Positions 7,677-9,295 of a DNA stretch of 9,295 bases are shown here, one piece after another. This stretch comes from Alphaproteobacteria bacterium. Its GTDB lineage: Bacteria; Pseudomonadota; Alphaproteobacteria; Sphingomonadales; Sphingomonadaceae. Numbering within the stretch: position 1 is the stretch's first letter; every line of letters starts with the position of its first letter. Made by a program: the position numbers and the translations under genes. The notes beneath the pieces were generated by a model. It was not told where the DNA came from and did not search any database. It saw only the letters and a program-made list of their open reading frames with translations. The stretch lies in NCBI GenBank assembly GCA_018828205.1, contig JAHJWA010000207.1:1-9295 (forward strand), given 5' to 3'.

Positions 7677-7709
7677 CCTGTCCGCTGCGCGGTCCCCAAG
7701 TGGGACAGG
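7677..7709 (+). repeat. Inverted repeat after the operon (possible terminator or leader hairpin)
   Basis: CCTGTCC (7677-7683) and GGACAGG (7703-7709) form a perfect 7-bp inverted repeat starting 9 bases after the stop of the PEPC-like gene. Inside it, GTCCC (7692-7696) can pair instead with GGGAC (7702-7706), so the two stems compete for the same 3' arm. No T-run follows directly; the nearest is TTTTT at 7727-7731. It is therefore not a textbook intrinsic terminator. It is the only plausible structure for ending the operon transcript or for acting in the leader of the next gene. Confidence 0.4.
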
Positions 7710-7757
7710 TCGCGGCCATTGCTGGATTTTTGGTGGGCGATCGCTATTCATGGTGCG

Positions 7758-8429
7758 ATGGATGCAACGCTCAAATGGATTGGCGGAACGACGCTCGCAG
7801 TGCTGCTGGCGCTAGGCGCGCTGGCTTTCGGAGGCGGGTTGATGGCCGAAAGCGCCACCGCGGATGGCACGAGCGCTGCGGTCGCCGCCGAGCAGGTGCG
7901 GATCGACCCCCGACCGGCCATCGAGGCCAAGCTTGCCGCCGATGCCGAGCGCCGCGCCGCCGAGCCTTTCCTCATCAAGCGCGTCCTGCCGATCGAGGGG
8001 CCGATGAAATACGGCGAATGGCACTGGGATACCGCGGGCGTTCCCGAAACCGGCAAGCTGGTGGTCACGGTCGATCTTGAGGCGCGGGTCGTTTCGGTGT
8101 TCCGCGACGGCTACGAGATCGGCGCGGCGGTCGCCATGCTCGGGACCGACAGCCACCCCACCCCCATCGGCAATTTCCCCATCCTGACCAAGGAGCGCCA
8201 CAACGTCTCAGAGAAATACGGCAACGCGCCGATGCCGTGGACGCTGCGGCTGACTTGGGACGGGATCGCCATCCACGGCGGCAATGTGGTCGAGAACGGC
8301 TATGCCAGCCACGGTTGCATAGCGGTGCCCGACCCCTTCGCCGACAAATTGTTCGACGCCGCGCGCACAGGCGATCTGGTGGTGATCACCCGCGGACAAC
8401 GGATCGGCATGGGCGATAGCCTGCTCTAG
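7758..8429 (+). CDS. L,D-transpeptidase (YkuD domain), membrane-anchored or secreted
   Basis: Predicted periplasmic enzyme that forms or exchanges peptide links at meso-diaminopimelate in peptidoglycan, or attaches proteins to it. From the ATG at 7758 it has 223 residues. Residues about 6-29 (WIGGTTLAVLLALGALAFGG) form one hydrophobic segment, a signal peptide or membrane anchor. A linker follows, then a YkuD catalytic domain from about residue 95 to the end: PTPIGNFPI, IHGG with H173, and SHGC with H185 and the nucleophile C187. The usual arginine after HGCI is alanine here (HGCIAVP), a variation I believe occurs in some subgroups. The frame can be extended to a TTG at 7719, which would put the residues LDFWWAIAIHGA before the basic-hydrophobic signal; the ATG gives the more normal N-terminus. 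The ribosome-binding site is poor for either start. The stop overlaps the convergent tilS stop. Function class is sure, exact substrate and start are not. Confidence 0.9.
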   Translation: MDATLKWIGGTTLAVLLALGALAFGGGLMAESATADGTSAAVAAEQVRIDPRPAIEAKLAADAERRAAEPFLIKRVLPIEGPMKYGEWHWDTAGVPETGKLVVTVDLEARVVSVFRDGYEIGAAVAMLGTDSHPTPIGNFPILTKERHNVSEKYGNAPMPWTLRLTWDGIAIHGGNVVENGYASHGCIAVPDPFADKLFDAARTGDLVVITRGQRIGMGDSLL

Positions 8430-9295
8430 CGGGATTTTCGCGGCGGTTCGGACCGGAAGGTCCAGCAGTCGGCCCCCTCCTCGCTCGTTGGCACGCCAAG
8501 AACGCCTGCCAACGAAGCATTCTCCTTAGCGCCAAGCCGCACGACGAGCCGCGCGATCTCCGAGCGCGGCGGCGCAAGACCCATTCCAGCGAAAATCCGT
8601 CCGACCACTTCGATCCGGATATAGTCGGAGTGCGAAACGACGAAGCGCCACCCATCCTCCTCGCGTGTGACCTGCTTTAGATGGATTTCTGCCACCACCT
8701 CACCCAGCGCGGCCTCAGCCTCGCCGAGCAGCGCCACGCTGCGCGCCAGCGCCACCGGATCGAGCCAGTCTGACCTGGCCAGCGCCTGCCTCACCCGGAC
8801 CCGGTCGAACCGCTCGTCGCGGTTGGAGGGGTCCGCGATCGGCTCGATGCCCGCCCCGCGCACCAACGCTTCCAGCTCGGACTTCCGCCAGCCTAGCAGG
8901 GGTCGGAGCAGCCGCCCCTTTGCTCCCGGCACCGTGCCGGAGGGTCTGACCCCGGCCAGGCCGGGAAGCCCGCTCCCGCGGTTGAGCCGCATCAGCAGGG
9001 TTTCGGCCTGGTCGTCGGCATGATGCGCGGTCGCCAAGGCGGGGAGGTCGCGGCGCGCCATCCACTCGCCGAGCGCCTGGTAGCGCGCCGCGCGCGCCTG
9101 GCTCTGCAGATTGCCCGCTTCGACCTCGACCCGAAGGGTCTCGTGCGCAACGCAGAGTTCACGGCACAGCGCCGCCACCCACTCCGCTTCGCCAGCACTC
9201 TCGCGGCGCAGCCCGTGATCCACCGTCGCGACTGCGACCGCACCGGGTCGCGCCGCTTGAGCGAGCAGCAACAATGCGACGCTGTCGGGTCCACC
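8426..9295 (-). CDS. tilS: tRNA(Ile)-lysidine synthetase, 5' end outside the window
   Basis: Uses ATP and lysine to convert cytidine 34 of the CAU-anticodon isoleucine tRNA to lysidine, changing both codon reading and charging; essential in most bacteria. The frame is open to the window edge. The 289 visible residues begin at GGPDS, the inner part of the PP-loop ATP motif SGGxDS, so probably only a few dozen N-terminal residues are missing. Further N-type PP-loop signatures are TVDHGLR, the HHADDQAETLLMRLNRGSGLPGL segment (from about visible residue 91) and RPLLGWRKSELEALVRG with DPSNRDERFDRVRVRQ. After the catalytic domain only about 110 residues remain, so the protein would be roughly 320 residues, well below E. 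coli TilS (432). This suggests the short form without the full C-terminal tRNA-binding domains. It converges on the transpeptidase gene with a 4-base overlap. Confidence 0.93.
   Translation of the reverse strand, partial: GGPDSVALLLLAQAARPGAVAVATVDHGLRRESAGEAEWVAALCRELCVAHETLRVEVEAGNLQSQARAARYQALGEWMARRDLPALATAHHADDQAETLLMRLNRGSGLPGLAGVRPSGTVPGAKGRLLRPLLGWRKSELEALVRGAGIEPIADPSNRDERFDRVRVRQALARSDWLDPVALARSVALLGEAEAALGEVVAEIHLKQVTREEDGWRFVVSHSDYIRIEVVGRIFAGMGLAPPRSEIARLVVRLGAKENASLAGVLGVPTSEEGADCWTFRSEPPRKSR
8450..8463 (+). other. Small perfect hairpin with GGAA tetraloop after the transpeptidase gene
   Basis: GGACC, GGAA, GGTCC form a 5-bp perfect stem with a GNRA-type loop on the + strand, 20 bases after the transpeptidase stop and inside the 3' end of tilS. 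No U-run follows on either strand. It could stabilise the 3' end of the transpeptidase mRNA or be a coding coincidence in G+C-rich DNA. Confidence 0.25.

Noticed and set aside
7112..8080. 322-codon + frame spanning the end of the PEPC-like gene and the start of the transpeptidase
   Set aside because: Out of frame with both real genes and strongly Arg/Ala-rich; no motif. Its crossing of the 90-base gap is chance.

Overview
This window is G+C-rich chromosomal DNA with tightly packed genes. It most likely comes from an alphaproteobacterium of the order Sphingomonadales (Erythrobacter, Novosphingobium or Sphingomonas-like). The reasons are the third-position G/C bias, a zwf-edd-glk gene order resembling the Zymomonas zwf-edd-glk cluster, a Zwf whose N-terminal motif (GATGDLAQRMLLPSL) resembles the Zymomonas form as I remember it, and a short alphaproteobacterial-type TilS. 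The exact genus cannot be fixed from the sequence alone.

Layout. Positions 30-7667 hold five genes on the + strand that look like one operon: zwf (glucose-6-phosphate dehydrogenase), edd (6-phosphogluconate dehydratase), glk (glucokinase), eda (KDPG aldolase) and a large gene for a divergent phosphoenolpyruvate carboxylase-like protein. Four of the five are core Entner-Doudoroff (ED) enzymes. Junctions are an 8-bp overlap (zwf/edd), a 28-bp gap (edd-glk), and two 4-bp ATGA overlaps (glk/eda and eda/ppc-like), so strong translational coupling is expected. A 90-bp gap with an inverted repeat follows. Then comes a membrane-anchored YkuD-type L,D-transpeptidase on the + strand (7758-8429), and a convergent tilS (tRNA-Ile lysidine synthetase) on the - strand whose 5' end leaves the window at 9295. 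These last two genes share one CTAG as their stop codons.

How the genes work together. Glk phosphorylates glucose and Zwf oxidises glucose-6-phosphate. After lactone hydrolysis by a Pgl not encoded here, Edd makes KDPG and Eda splits it to pyruvate and glyceraldehyde-3-phosphate. A PEP carboxylase would turn lower-glycolytic PEP into oxaloacetate, linking the ED pathway to anaplerosis. However, the PEPC-like protein differs from classical PEPC at several active-site positions, and this is the main item worth a second look.

I see no mobile element, CRISPR array, rRNA, tRNA or integrase, and no gene-free stretch over 300 bases. Most of the window is ordinary housekeeping metabolism. I found no clear new multi-gene system; the divergent PEPC-like protein coupled to the ED operon is the best candidate for unexplored biology.
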